NCBI RefSeq assembly: GCF_003369915.1
Contig: NC_046674.1
Location: 3,162,001 to 3,226,000 of the forward strand
Length of the DNA stretch: 64,000 nt
Direction of reading: 5' to 3'
Source: Drosophila miranda
Lineage: Eukaryota > Arthropoda > Insecta > Diptera > Drosophilidae
A program made the position numbers and the translations under genes. The notes beneath the pieces were generated by a model. The model saw only the letters and a list, made by a program, of their open reading frames with translations, had not been told where the DNA came from and ran no database searches. Within the stretch, counting starts at the first letter, position 1, and every line of letters begins with the position of its first letter. Positions 12,922-25,591 of the stretch are shown here, piece after piece.

Positions 12922-13132
12922 TTATAATGAATTATGAAGAATGTTATATTTTCTTAAGGAAATAGAGAGAGAATCCGCCACGGAACGCACCGTCTCCAGA
13001 GCCGGATCCCACGTCTTCCTACTTGTCCCGCTGGGCGGGACCTTGGCACGTTTGTAAGCCGAGCGATCCTCGCCCGTCCTTAAGGCATCACCAGTAGCGC
13101 GCGCGAGGCTCTTCAGGGTCGAGGCCACCATC
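12922..13132 (-). other. GC-rich exon-like island, unknown
   Basis: On the minus strand the acceptor TTGCCCCCAG leads into a GC-rich frame of about 70 codons (MVASTLKSLARATGDALRTG and on) inside AT-rich DNA. A phase-0 donor-like GTGCGT occurs within it after the residues WDPALET, which would join in phase to the exon at 12057-12197. Otherwise the frame stops at 12922. No family is recognised. Confidence 0.3.
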
Positions 13133-13149
13133 TCTGGGGGCAAGTTCAA

Positions 13150-16100
13150 ATGCCATTAGTAGTGTATCCAAGTGAGCTGCTCCTTGACAGGGCCGCGAGC
13201 CAGCATAATGTATCCTGCTGGGGAATGCTCAGAGGGATAAATACAGTCCAACAATTAGACAAATTCTATGCCATTAACGACATAAATAAGTTAATGCTGC
13301 AGTTCGATATAGAATCTATAGCAATAAAATCTATCAATAAATGGGCAACGTAAATGAGAAGTTTTAACTTGTTTATGGCCACAACTGGCAGTCGGAAACC
13401 CCACCATCAACCCTGGGCACCGCCTTGACACCACTTGACGGCCTCCAGGACTCTAAAGTGAATCAACCTCAACCTCAAACATGGCCATTAGGACACACGG
13501 CCATGTCCGTGCCCATGCCCATGCCCATGCCCAGTCCATGTCGGTGCATGCCCTGGCCGGGATAAATACTCCATGGACTGTTGAGTCATTAAACAATTTA
13601 CACAGCCATAAATTTACGCAATTTACTTAGCGAGCAAACACACAGGATGCAGGATACCCCTGTCGACCGGGGGGGGGCAATAAAAAATACCCCCGCACGG
13701 GGCAGAGAAACTAGAGAGAGAAGCATTAACACATCTGTCCAGATACAAAGTGCCTCGTGGATGGACCCATCCGCCTGAGCGATTAACTTTTTGCATCCTT
13801 CATGCTTCGCTAACTCCTGCCTCAGAGCCACTCCCACTACAACTCCCACTCCCACTCCCACTCGCACTCGCAGTCTCATCATGATTATCATCTCCATCTG
13901 GAGCAAGGACACCTCCCCCTGCTGAGACTGCAGGATGTAGATTTTCAGGATTGCCGCTGCTGCCTGCTCAAAATTTTAATGAAATTGTCATCAATTAAAA
14001 TTTGCTCTCTTCCATGACCATGCCCCAGACGACAATGACAATGACACACACACACACCCAGTCGTCTGGCCCCCTGAAAATTCTGCTCCTTTTTTACGAG
14101 CGAAACGTCCATCCGGACACTTCTTTGGGCTTAGAGCTCTGCAACCGTGGATCGGTTATGACTTGGTCGTGGCTCGTGCCTGGGATCGGTCGCAGCTATA
14201 AAAATAATTTGTGGCCAAAAATGCTCAGCCCCCTCCCCTCCCCTCCCCTCCCCTCTGTTCAAGGGGTAAGAGCGTGCCAGGGAATGGGACTGGGATTCTG
14301 CGACTCTGGCGGCTGCCGGCAATTTGTAGTCGTTTGCTTGTTTTTCCAGCCGCCTCTTAATGGGTTTTCATAAATTTTTATTGTTCTCAATATAAGTTTT
14401 ATTCTCCCTTTTTTTGTGTGCGTGCGTGTGTGTGTGTGTGTGGCATGCAAATGCCTTTTTGTAGTGCCTTCGAATTTTTCGGGTTTTCTTTTTTTGGGGG
14501 AGGCATTCCAAGTAGTTTTTTTTCCGCTGAAGAACTATCTCTTTTTTTTGTTGACTTTAAAGTGAAGTTTGTGTATATTTTAAGCTTGAATAGAGCCAGG
14601 AGCTAGATTTATTAAATCTAAAATATTTCCTGCAGATGGAAAACCTATCTCGAAATCAAATATTCTTCTGTGGTTGACGGGAAGTATTTGCTGAAAATGA
14701 TTTATTTTTACACCATATTGGACCCCAAAGCCATGCTTTTTATCGCTAGAAGATAGATAGGTATACGAATATCTATATTTTCCGTAGGTAGAAAGACAGA
14801 ATCTTCCCCAATTTTGGTCTTGCATTTCACACATTTTAATTCAAGTTTTAGTTCAATTTTCGTCATTAAAAAACCCAACAAAAACCACTTGAATACGATC
14901 TCCACGCATCCCATAAATATCCCCCTTTTCCTTATCAAATTTCTGAAGTTCTAGTTTTACCCGTTTTCCACTGCACATAAATGTATAATGTGTAAATTAT
15001 TAATTATAAATCCATGATTTTTATGGGTATGCAGCAGAGCTTTGCATCCGCAATCATAAACCAGAAAACGAGAGAAAGAATTCCCAGAGAAATAGGAAAA
15101 TTATCAACCAAATTAGAGGGCAATAAATCGTAGAAAAGAGTCGAGCATCTACATTTTGGTTGGTAAAATTCCGAAATTATCACAGCCCCGGGGCGGAAGA
15201 TATATGACATGACGACCCAAAAGGCAGGCACTCACAGAGTTAACCCATTAGCCAACCGGAAGATCGTTCAATTAGTGTCCCCCGGGCCAATGCTACTTCT
15301 GCCGCATCTCCTTCTGCTGGTCAGTCCCAAGTGGGTCACTCGAAAGGATTCGAAAAGGACTCTCTCTCGCGGGTTTTGTGTGTCCATTGTGACGACATAA
15401 ATCTTGGCTTGGCACCGGAACTAAAGCAATGACGCAGCAGGAGCTGCGACACAGCGACACACACATGTCGATGGCTTTTCTGGCCAACAGCCAGTCATAA
15501 CATCGGCGGCGTGTGTCGTGTGTGTCCCATCCCCATCCCCATACCCATAGCCATCTCCATACCCATCGCCATCCCATTCCGAGATTTATCGAGCCAAGGG
15601 GTGGTATCGCTCTCTGTTGTAGTCTCTATTTGTTGTCCTATAGATCGCGGGGTATCGAATGCCGGATGGGCAAAACGACAGGCGTTCGATTGAAATTAAT
15701 TGAATTTGCGCCCAGCCCAAGCCCAAGCCCAGCCCAAGCCCAGGACTCACTCGTCTTGACTTTAACGAAGGAAGGAAGGAGGAGCGTAGCGTGGACGCTT
15801 GTTTCCTGTTTATGCTCGAGATGTTTTCCAGCATAAATTACGCGCATACACATATCTGGATTTGTATCTGGATATCTATGATATGCTTGACAAGAAAGGA
15901 ATGCTGGGGAAAAGGGAAGAGAAGGGAAGGATGTTTCTAACAGAAACATTAAATTTATTTTTATTTCGCCCAAAAACAACCCCAAACGAAAGGCCAAGAC
16001 GGCCCCCACATACGAGCGATATATGCGGTCCGTTGGTTTCTCCAAAGTCATGAATTTTTCTTGGTTATTTTTATGATTTTATGTATTACCATTACCAAGT

Positions 16101-16380
16101 TGTTTTTGCAGTCGGTAGTTTTTGTTTTTGGCATCTTTTGCCGCCGGGGGGTTGTAACTTATGGTCGTCCGGTCTCTTCAATCGCCCAGAATCATGCCGG
16201 AAATGATGATCGTACGGAAAGGCAGACAAATTTATCAAAATGTTCGCATGAGGGCGGGGCGCCCTTAAGCCCGGGCCATCATTAATCACGCTTAGTCTTT
16301 TGATTTGCCGCTTAAAAATACAAATCGCTGCCTCTTTAAGTTGTTTCAAATTGTTCGGTGGCTTGCAGTAGATTTTTGAA
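13150..16380. other. Non-coding DNA with simple repeats
   Basis: Nothing gene-like is supported. It contains CCCATGCC tandem words at 13510-13535, CCACTC words at 13840-13870, (CA)n at 14045-14057, a (GT)n tract near 14425-14442, CCCAAG repeats at 15710-15742 and CCCATC words at 15525-15580. Confidence 0.4.
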
Positions 16381-17110
16381 TATGGCGCTCGCTCTCTCTC
16401 CGCCCACGACTAGGGTTGCCAGAGCATGAGTGCGCACTTAACATAACAGCGCCCTGTTGCGCTTAACAGTGGGATGTCGTCTCATCGATAACATGACATG
16501 GCAGGGTGACCATTTACGGTATACCATATACTTTTCTGTATAATGGGATAATTTATCAATCTATTGAATTACATTTTTAAAGGTATATTAAAGAACATAG
16601 GGCACAGAAAATTCCATGTTCTCTCAAATCGTGCTGTCCTGCATCATTCATTCCACTGAATTTCATTCATGTCTATGTCGTTCACTCACTTTAAAAACAA
16701 TTCCACTTTGGCGCGCAGCTCTAGCGATAATCCAATCGACTGGATCCCCAGAGTTACCGTGTAGTTGCTATATAGAAAACGGACATTTGTGTTGACCTCG
16801 TTTGTTTAAACCTTATTTTAAACACAATGAAATAAAGGAGAGTACTTAAAATTAGCCAGTTATGTAGGAAATTGATTCACCAATCGGATAAAATTATGTG
16901 TTCAGCGCTGAGGGTTCATGCTAGCTGGTAATATTAAGTCGAATGTCAAAAGGGAGAAGTATAAATCAAGTTGTTCACCTGTTTAAATAGAGGGGGGGGC
17001 TAAGTGGACCATGTTCATTCCTGACATCGGTATATTCGCGGTATATTTTCAAAATGAGACAGTATATTTCGGTATATTTATGAGGGTCTGACGCTCTTCA
17101 AGGTATATTA
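16380..17110 (+). promoter_or_regulatory. Housekeeping-type promoter cluster
   Basis: The stretch carries GGGTTGCCAGAG, an ATCGATAA word at about 16484, GGTGACCA and GGTATACC at 16505-16527, and motif-6 words ending in a perfect TTCGGTATATTT at 17068-17079. Its second half resembles the region directly upstream of ergic53 (1590-1850). Which gene it serves is unknown; a distal rhea start is the simplest guess. Confidence 0.4.
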
Positions 17111-17245
17111 GGGAAAGGGGGTTGATTTTGCCTTGAAATCGTTTGATTTTCTGGGCCGTTTTGCCTGTTGACCATACCCTCCTTTTCATCCACAGCACAG
17201 CTGTTGTTCTTTATTTTCGTTTTTTTTCGCTGACCAATGTCATAT

Positions 17246-17335
17246 TATCGATAAATCCGCGACGAATTTTTTTTCCAAGTGTTGGTTTTATTTACAATTT
17301 TAGCACTCTTTCAACTTGCTTTTTCCTGTTTTTCT
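17246..17335 (+). promoter_or_regulatory. DRE followed by donor-like site: candidate first exon
   Basis: A perfect DRE (TATCGATA) lies at 17246-17253. A consensus donor GTAAGT starts at 17336. A short non-coding first exon could lie between. DRE promoters bind DREF and drive housekeeping genes in flies. Assignment to rhea is inference. Confidence 0.3.
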
Positions 17336-19499
17336 GTAAGTTATCAACAATTAAGTGGTGCTACTGTGATATGCAATTGTGGACGGCCCAGTGCTAGTGC
17401 GGGGGACGGTCAAAAAAGCGTGTGTAAATTCAGCTGCGGCGTCGGACCCTACCAGAATCGTATCTTTGTGGCGCTTGTTGTTGTTGCTGTTTCTGTTGCT
17501 GCCTGGCTGGTAGGGTGGGGGTGCTCCTCTTGGGTGGAGCCACCCCCAGAGGCTGCTCCCAAATGCCGCCTGTTTATGATGGTCACGCGAACTTTGAAAT
17601 ACAACAAAGATTTGGTCACCCTTCCAACGCTTGGGACGCCTACGCCCGCAGCTGGAATGTGGGCCTGTGTGTGTGTGTGCGTAAACGTTTATGCTAATTA
17701 AATGCAACTTCCAGTCCTGGAAGAAGCAAAAAAGAAGTATAATTCAATTAAAGCTAAAGTTCTCCCCTTGAAACACTATTCCCAGTGGACGCGCCTGGAG
17801 GGGCGCACTTATCAATCCAACTTCTTTATCGCCTTTGATTGAAAAGCCAGTTGGCCAGAGAGAGATAGCATGAGAGGGAGAGCATTCCAGACGATAAGAT
17901 TAGTGCGACAATGCGACAGGGAACTTCTTGACTCGAAGAATTCACTGATTGACACAGCTGCAGGCCCTACCCTACCCACCAGACAGTGTTTGCAAATTGT
18001 TTTCAAGTTAATTATGAAATTTAACCCTCACTCTATGGTACACTCTCTGTCTGATGTCTTTCGGTCCAACCCCCGGCTCGTGCGGGCCTCCTGCTGTTCA
18101 AAAAGATTTCACTTTTTAACACAATTGTTTCAACCGCCGGCTGGCTGGGAGATCAATTCTGTCCTATAATTGGGCTTAATTGAGAGAGAGGGAGATGGAG
18201 AAGCGAATACCCCGTTTGTTCCGCTTCATTTGTTTACGCACTTTTCACTCGAGTCATTCATTCTGTTTTCATGGCTGCCATCATTGGCGCCAAATTGCTT
18301 AACTAATACTTTTTCTGGGAAACTTCCAATGAGTAAGCTTCCACTTCCACTTTCCCGCTTCCGCTGGCTCTTGGCCGGAGGTTGTGTAAAACAAAAGTGA
18401 GAGAGAGAGACGGAAGAGGAAAGAAACAGCCATTGAAAGAAGATTAGTCATCGAGTGGCAGGGAGGAGGCAGGCAACCCACTGGCACGGGTCCATCACCT
18501 TGTTCCTCTCTTTCTCGCCGCCCCAGTCATCGACTTCTTCCACCTTCCTTTTCTTGGTTTGTTTTGTTTACATTTGTCTGCCCTGTGTCTCTCTCCCGCT
18601 CTCTTCTAGCGACGATCACCCAAGAGCAACAGGCGGAGTGAGAGTGAGAGAGCCTCTCCAGGTGCGCTCTCAGCTTGTGCTAGTGGGCTCTCTCTGATTA
18701 GAAGCACGTTGCCACGGCCCTCTGTAGTTACGCTCTCTCTGCCTCCCCCACTGCTTGGGCGCTCTCAGGCCGTTGCTGTGTAGGCACCGTAGGCTCTCTT
18801 TCGCTTTTCTGTGGCGCTCTCCAACTGTTGCTCCCACTTCTTTGTGGTTTTTGGTCCCTCCATCTGTTGCTTCTCTCTTGAGCCGCCTGCGTTCGGCGCA
18901 CGGTGGGGGCCTCAGTTGAGTTGAGTTTTACCCGTCGTCGCTGCCGGATCGTTGTCGACAAGTGCCGTGGCCGATATCGCTAAATGTACAAATACATATA
19001 TATCCAATCAAAAATACATACATATATGCATATATCGCATTGCGTATCTCCCATTTACGTTTCTTTTTTTTATACAAAGTTTAAAGCTTAATTGTGAAAA
19101 ATAGCGGAAATAGCGAAAAATAGAATAATAAAAGCAAATAAAAAAGGTATAAAAAGAATCGCCAAAATGTTCGATAAGTGTATATGAGCGTGTGTGTGTC
19201 TGTGTTTGTGTGCTAGTGCGGCGGTGTGACATATGGTGTTATTTTTACGCTAGCCACAGGAATATAAATATATATTTGTATATACCCTTGTATATACATA
19301 TATGCCATAAATAAGCAAACAAATTGTGAAATTAGCCAACGACCTTTCCAATCCATCTGGGTACACCTGTCCTACGCCTGCGCAGCGCTTAGAAGAACCC
19401 TTCTTCTCATTGAAAGCATCATCTGGACATAATACATATCTCTGAATACTCGCATGTGTGTGTGTGCTTCCAAAAGTTTTAAAAACAACCAGAAAATTA

Positions 19500-19560
19500 C
19501 CTCATCGCTCTGCCCAAAACGTCGACGTCGACGACGACGACGCGACGACGACGTCTGACG
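19500..19560. repeat. (CGA)n trinucleotide tract
   Basis: CGACGTCGACGACGACGACG-type repeat at about 19521-19556. It is low-complexity. Confidence 0.6.
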
Positions 19561-21482
19561 CTGTCTGCCCCTGACTTTATGCTTATAGTCGTATACGTAT
19601 ACGTACACATATGTACATATGCATATGTATATTTGATTCTATATTTCTTGTTTGCCTAGCAGCAGCAGCTGGCAGCCTCCTCCCCCGCGATACCCCTCCA
19701 CTATGGGTCCAGTATGCTTAAATAAATACTATCTTCAAGATACATACTCTCAGATTTGTTTTGCATTTGTAAGTAGATTTATTGTTTTCATACCCTGGAA
19801 ATGTAGGAGGATGGTAAGGGTATGTTGTGTGTTTGTGGCGAGAGAGATGTGACAGCTGAAGGAGAATATGGAAAGAGATATCGATATATAGTGCATAAAA
19901 AGAAAAGAGAGCCTACAAGGGATATGTCTTGGCATTCAATTGAAGAAGTGTGGTTTATTCCATGTCATTATTCCATTTGAAAATCGAATTATCAGGTATC
20001 CCGGAGTCGGTACCCCTCATACGGGGCATTCTTACTTATTTCTCCCTCCTCTGCTGTGTTCTCTCTTCTTCGTATGTTTGATTACCTTTTCAATTTCTCG
20101 CGTTTGCCTTCGGTGTTTTGCTGCTGTTGTTTTGTTGTCATAAGTCATTGCCAGCGCGATCGTGAGGTTTCTCTTCTTAACTCCCTCATTGATTGTGCTC
20201 TTGCTTTTGATTTTGCCTTTGCCTTTGCCATTGCCTTTGCCTTTGCTTTTGTGTGGTTTTCCTCACCGTTTTTCTATACCGTTTGTTTGGCAAATTTCGC
20301 CCGTCGCTCCATATTTTGGGGGCGTATTCTTTATTGTTTATCCATTATCTAAAAATGTCAATGCTCGTTTACAAAATTGTTATTGCTGTCCGTCCATATC
20401 CCCCTCTCTATCTGTATCTGTATTTCTATCTTTCTTTCATTCGTTCGTTGGTTTTGGTCTCCGGCAAAGCTTTTGACCTTATTAGCGGTTTCGTTTTTGG
20501 AATGTCCGCCACATAAACACGCTTCGGAAACATAAAGAAATCGAAATCCAAGCTCATTTTCACTCCATGCTGTCTCTGTCTCTGCTGTCTGTGTGGGCAG
20601 TGCATCAGTGTCCCACGAATATATGTAATATTGAATGTGGATGTGGATGTGGATGGGGATTGGTGGACGTGTGGATGGTTTTGCATCCGCCATGCCCCAA
20701 AGTGGTGCCTGCTGCCCCTGATCCGGCACTGGCACTGGCTCTGGCTCTGGCTCTGATCTCTGCGTGTACGTACGTACGTACATATGTACATTCGGTTGTC
20801 GATATATGTATGTATAAGCAACAATCCCCCATTGAGCAAGCGCCAATCTATCCGTAACTCGGTCACTTGGAAACGTTTGTGGGCAGTCCCCAGTCCCCAG
20901 TGCCCAGTCCCCAGTAGTCCCCCGATCCATTGCCCATTTGTGGGCAATCCAGCCGCCAGACAAGTGACTGCATTTTCCACTTGTACGAGTATTTTGTAGT
21001 CTCCGCTTTTTTTTTTGTTTGTTTGTATCTTTTTGGTTTTTTGCATATTTGTGGTTGCTTTTTTATTAATTGAGCTGTATTCGTTAATTGGTTTTGTGCT
21101 CTCTGGTTGGAGGAGGTAGTGGGGGAAAGGTCTCTCAATGAGTGCTGGCCAGACAACTTTCGAAAGAGCACGGGATGGATGTCCCAGGGATATGTTTTCG
21201 TGGATTCAAGATTATTCCATAATTTCGAAACTTCATTTTTTCTTCTTTGTTTTTTGATTGATTTTGATCTGGTTTTAATGAGAAATGTCAGTTAATTCGT
21301 TTTTATGCTGGCCTACAGTAGGTGTGTTTTGGAATTCAGGTAATTTCATTTCATTTGGCATTGCAAAGATCAAAATATAGCTCTCGAGGTAATCAGAAAA
21401 GTACTTGCCTCTGATGTTCTGTAACTGAATCCCATTAAACACACAAATTTATCTTTGATTCTCCATCATAAATTTTTCAATT

Positions 21483-21498
21483 CCCCCCCCCCCCCCCC
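21483..21498. repeat. Poly(C) run of 16
   Basis: An uninterrupted run of 16 C, unusual in fly DNA and prone to length error in assembly. Confidence 0.8.
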
Positions 21499-22530
21499 TA
21501 TGTTCGTATTTCCAGCTCAATTAAAGCAAATTAAACAACAATATTATTCGAATTGCATGCAGAACGATAGCCCCAACAACAAGTACAGCCACAAATTTTG
21601 TGTGCGCGCGGCAACTAAAAAAGAATAACAATACTCGGAATAATAATAACAATATAATGTCGAGTAGACGCGAACAGTGTAATAACAATTAAAAAAGTAA
21701 AAATAACAACTGGTGCCGCTCCATTTTTCCAACGCCTCAGCATTTTTCAATGGTTTTGTATTGCATTTTGAACCGAACCGGGGCTCCATGCACAGATACA
21801 TAGATGTGTACAGTAGTCTCTCGGTAGAATCGTTTTGGCCAGCTTGGAGCAGACACTCTAGACTGCTCTGCTTGTGCTTTCCATCTCCATCTCCGTTACC
21901 CCCTTTTCCTATTTACGTATTTATTTTTGGAAAGTTCTAACTGTTGGGTGACCACTGTACCTATGCGCATCTGTACACCAAAACGTATGCCTCGTATGCC
22001 GAGGTATGTAGGTTTTTAATGCCGCTTTCAAACTGCTGCTGCCGCACACATGTTTCATCATCTCTCATCTCTCGTCTCTCGTAGCGAAGAAGTGGCGAAG
22101 AAACAACAGAAATGCTAAATAAACAAAGCGAGACAGCACATGAGCGGAGCCGAAGCGCGATAGTGGGAGGGAGGAGATCGGTTCGGCAGCAGAGCACTAT
22201 TCCATATTGAGTTCGATTGGATTCCGTTTGGGGGTCCGCTTCGATCCGTTCTATCCTATATTATGGAATAGTTTATTGTTTTGGAATGTTTCTTAATTAC
22301 GCGGAACTCAAGTGGCGGCAGAGGAGGTAGTGCTTGCTGGAGGTGGAGGCTGGAGGCTGGAGCCTGGAAGCTGACTGGAAGTAATATCTGAAGCAGAAGC
22401 AGTGGCAGTGGAAGAACCCGACACACATCTGTGCGGTGGCGGTTGGACGATCGGAATGTTTGAGCATTTCCTTTTCGATTCGCATTCCCATTACCCGTTT
22501 TCGCACGCACACTCATCGCGTTGACTCATC

Positions 22531-22556
22531 CACACACACACACACACACACGCACA
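22531..22556. repeat. (CA)n microsatellite
   Basis: A dinucleotide array. A second one lies at 25401-25421. Confidence 0.8.
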
Positions 22557-25546
22557 CAACCAACACCCATTAAGAGTGAGTGGGAGGGGTGGGGAGGATA
22601 GTGCGAGGACCCTTCTTGTTTACTATTAATGCTGATAAAGAATATGCATGCCTGCTTTCTGCTGCCTGCTGCCTGCACATTCAGTTCTAAAAATAGCCTC
22701 CGGCAGTACGAGGCGAGTATTGTCATCGTCATCGTCACCATATCTCCATATTTGAATGCGAATGTGCACACAAGATTTATACAAAAATTAATTTCCAGTA
22801 TCGACTACCGAAAGCAGTGCGAGTGGGACAGACAGACAGAGAGAGAGAGAGAGAGAGGGAGGGAGGGAATGGATGAGACAGAGGATGTGTGTTTTCTTGT
22901 ACTCTTCGGAAAGGATATTTATAACTTTGGCAACCCTTTAAGATATAAACACACTTTTGATGAATATGAATATGGGGACACTTGATTGCATTCCTCCTTA
23001 TGGCTGCAGAGATCACACACTGCTAAGGATAGCATAGCTGAAGTTTAATATCTGTGTCTACTACGAAAATCATGATCAACATCGAAATTGTAGCCTATAA
23101 ATAGCTCAGCAAAATCGAATAAAATAGAGTTGGAATATCTGCCAACGAGCCGCACGTACCGCGACACAAAGATAGCCGGTACTCAGTTCCTAAACACAAT
23201 ATGTATTAATTCTTTTATTTTTATTCATTTTATGCAATAATCGGGCAGGCTTTGGTTTTCAAAACGGTCCGTTTTCGTTTTTGGTCGCAAAATGTTTGTC
23301 ACATTTCCTCGTGTCCTCGTGCTAAAGGCACAAAGGCATTGGGGATAACCCAATTGGGCAAAGTGTTGTTGCATTGGACCAACTATTTCCAAGCCATGCT
23401 CGAGGTTCGGTTCAAAAAAATGTCGCTATAAAGAAAGCACAAGCTAAAATGCCCTGATAATGGTGTCATATTGATGTCAAGGCATCAAAAAGTCATCTAT
23501 TTTCTCCATTTTGCAATTATGAGGAAGAGGTTTCAGTTTTTCGAAGATGTGCTAGTTCTTCCATAGAAACGATCGATCTGCCAGGGTGTGCCATGTTTCG
23601 AACCCCTCTCCTTGCTGTTTATTTAGTTTATCTCCAGTGGAGTTGGGTGGGGTTTTGGGGTTGGGTTTGGGTTTGGATTGGGTCCCCCCGATCGGGTTGT
23701 CACGTCTCTCCCCCTCTCTCCGTGGGTGTCGTAAATCCCTGCTTGATTACGTCAGTAATTCATTGGTTTTCTTGGTTTTATTTGTGTATTCTTTTTGTAT
23801 TGTTTGTGGGAGGGGGCTTAGGGCGGCGCGAACACGCAGATAGGCACTTCATCAATCTGTGTGTCAGTCAGTCAGTCAGTCCGGGATTCAGTCCGGGAGT
23901 CAGCCAGTCGATTCGGTGCGGTCAGTCGACATTTGTTAACCGATTTCCAATGCTTTTGGGCTTGCGGTTTGCCTCCCCCGCACAGTGGGTGGAAGTGGAA
24001 CCCCTGAAAAGTGCAAAAGGGGTTAATGGGTACAAATCACAGGAAATCTATCATTGAATTTGGTTAAAAGTTGGCAGGATTACTGCCATATATATGTGGA
24101 TATGTAGTGCCCCAGATGTTTCTGGGGTAGATTATTATTTAGAGAAAAAACCTGGAGATCTGTTACGAAACTATTTATATCATTGCGATACTCTGCTGAC
24201 CCCCACATTTAATCCATTCGCATTCGCATTTCCATTGAAAATTTGATTATCTGTGTGTGGACTTTTCCCCTTTCTCTGTTTGTTTGTTGTTGTTGTTTTC
24301 TTGGCATGCCTTTCCCCTGGAGCAGAGGAGGGAGATTGGCGTGTCCATTGGCAGTTATCTCTGGGCGTTTGGCCTTGCCCTGCCTTGCCCTGCAATTTAT
24401 TTCCATCTATATTTGCCATAGGGAAGGGAAGAATAGATGGGAGACCTCTCTTAATCAATGGAACTGCTTTGTATCTGTATCTGTATCTGTATCTGTGTCT
24501 GAGTTCTGTTCTTATTTAGTTTATGGATGCATTGGCATTCAAGTAGCAGTGGCAGTAGGCTTTCCCCTCTCCCTACCTCAAAGTCAACTCAGCTGCAAGT
24601 ATCCCGCCTCTCGGGGTTGCCCCTGACTATACGATATATGTATGTGTATAAACTATATACATATATATTTATGTACATACATTCATGTGCGTATTTGTTG
24701 TTGTGGCACTGTCGCTGCTTTTGGCACTCACTTGTGCGAAAATCCATTGGAGCCCGACTGGCGGGAGCCTAATTTTTTGCCGTCTACGATTGACGCCGTC
24801 CGAGGAGGAGCAGCACCAGCAGCAGCGGAGGGAGGAGGACTGTGCGTGGAGGGGGTCCTTAAGTGGGCTGTGGAAACGGGGAGTGGAATGGAATGGGAAT
24901 GGGAATAAGAGTCTTGGCATCCAATCATAAAATTGCTTGGCAATGTCTTTCGTATGTAGATGGAACGAAACGACGAACAAAGAAAGGAAGAACGGACGGA
25001 AGGAAGGAAGCAAAGTCTATGGATGTGTTGTGCTTGCAGGAAATGATGTGAAACTTCCAGAGGGTGAACATACACTGTCTGCAATAAATATATGCTGACA
25101 GGGAAATGTTTAAAAGAATAAAGCAAAGAAATGAGGCAAATAGGCTCATATTCATATCCACATCCACATCCATATCTAGATGTACGGATATATGTGCATA
25201 TCCACAGAGAATCGAAGGCATCCTCTCAGAGGATGTCAGGAATTACGTGTAGTACGAGGGGCTTTCTGAGTGAAGGACGACATGAATATCCCTACTCCCT
25301 ACATCGTTATCTCCGCCATTAGTCCGCTTTTCTCTGCTGTCGCCAAGGTATTGTTCCATCTGATGGTGCAGCGTTAGCTAATTAGCCCGCGATTCAAGGA
25401 CACACACACACACACACACACGCTCCTTGATAAAGGACTTTAATTAGAACATTGATACGTATCAGTTGGTTGACATAATTTGGCCACATTATGAAATGTG
25501 CCACCACCTTGCGGGCCTTGAGGGCCTTGAGGCTAAAATTACAGAC

Positions 25547-25591
25547 CATCCCATCCATCCATCTATCCATCCATCCATCCATCCATCCATT
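25547..25591. repeat. (ATCC)n microsatellite
   Basis: About ten tetranucleotide units with one ATCT variant. A (GAT)n tract lies nearby at 25947-25969. Confidence 0.8.

Noticed and set aside
17279..17701. 140-codon plus frame with hydrophobic start
   Set aside because: Begins at GTG, crosses a consensus donor at 17336, and dissolves into simple sequence.
20358..21046. Two minus frames of about 200 codons
   Set aside because: Both come from repeats (GCTCTG, GATGTG, CGTA) read in different frames; they overlap each other and show no family.
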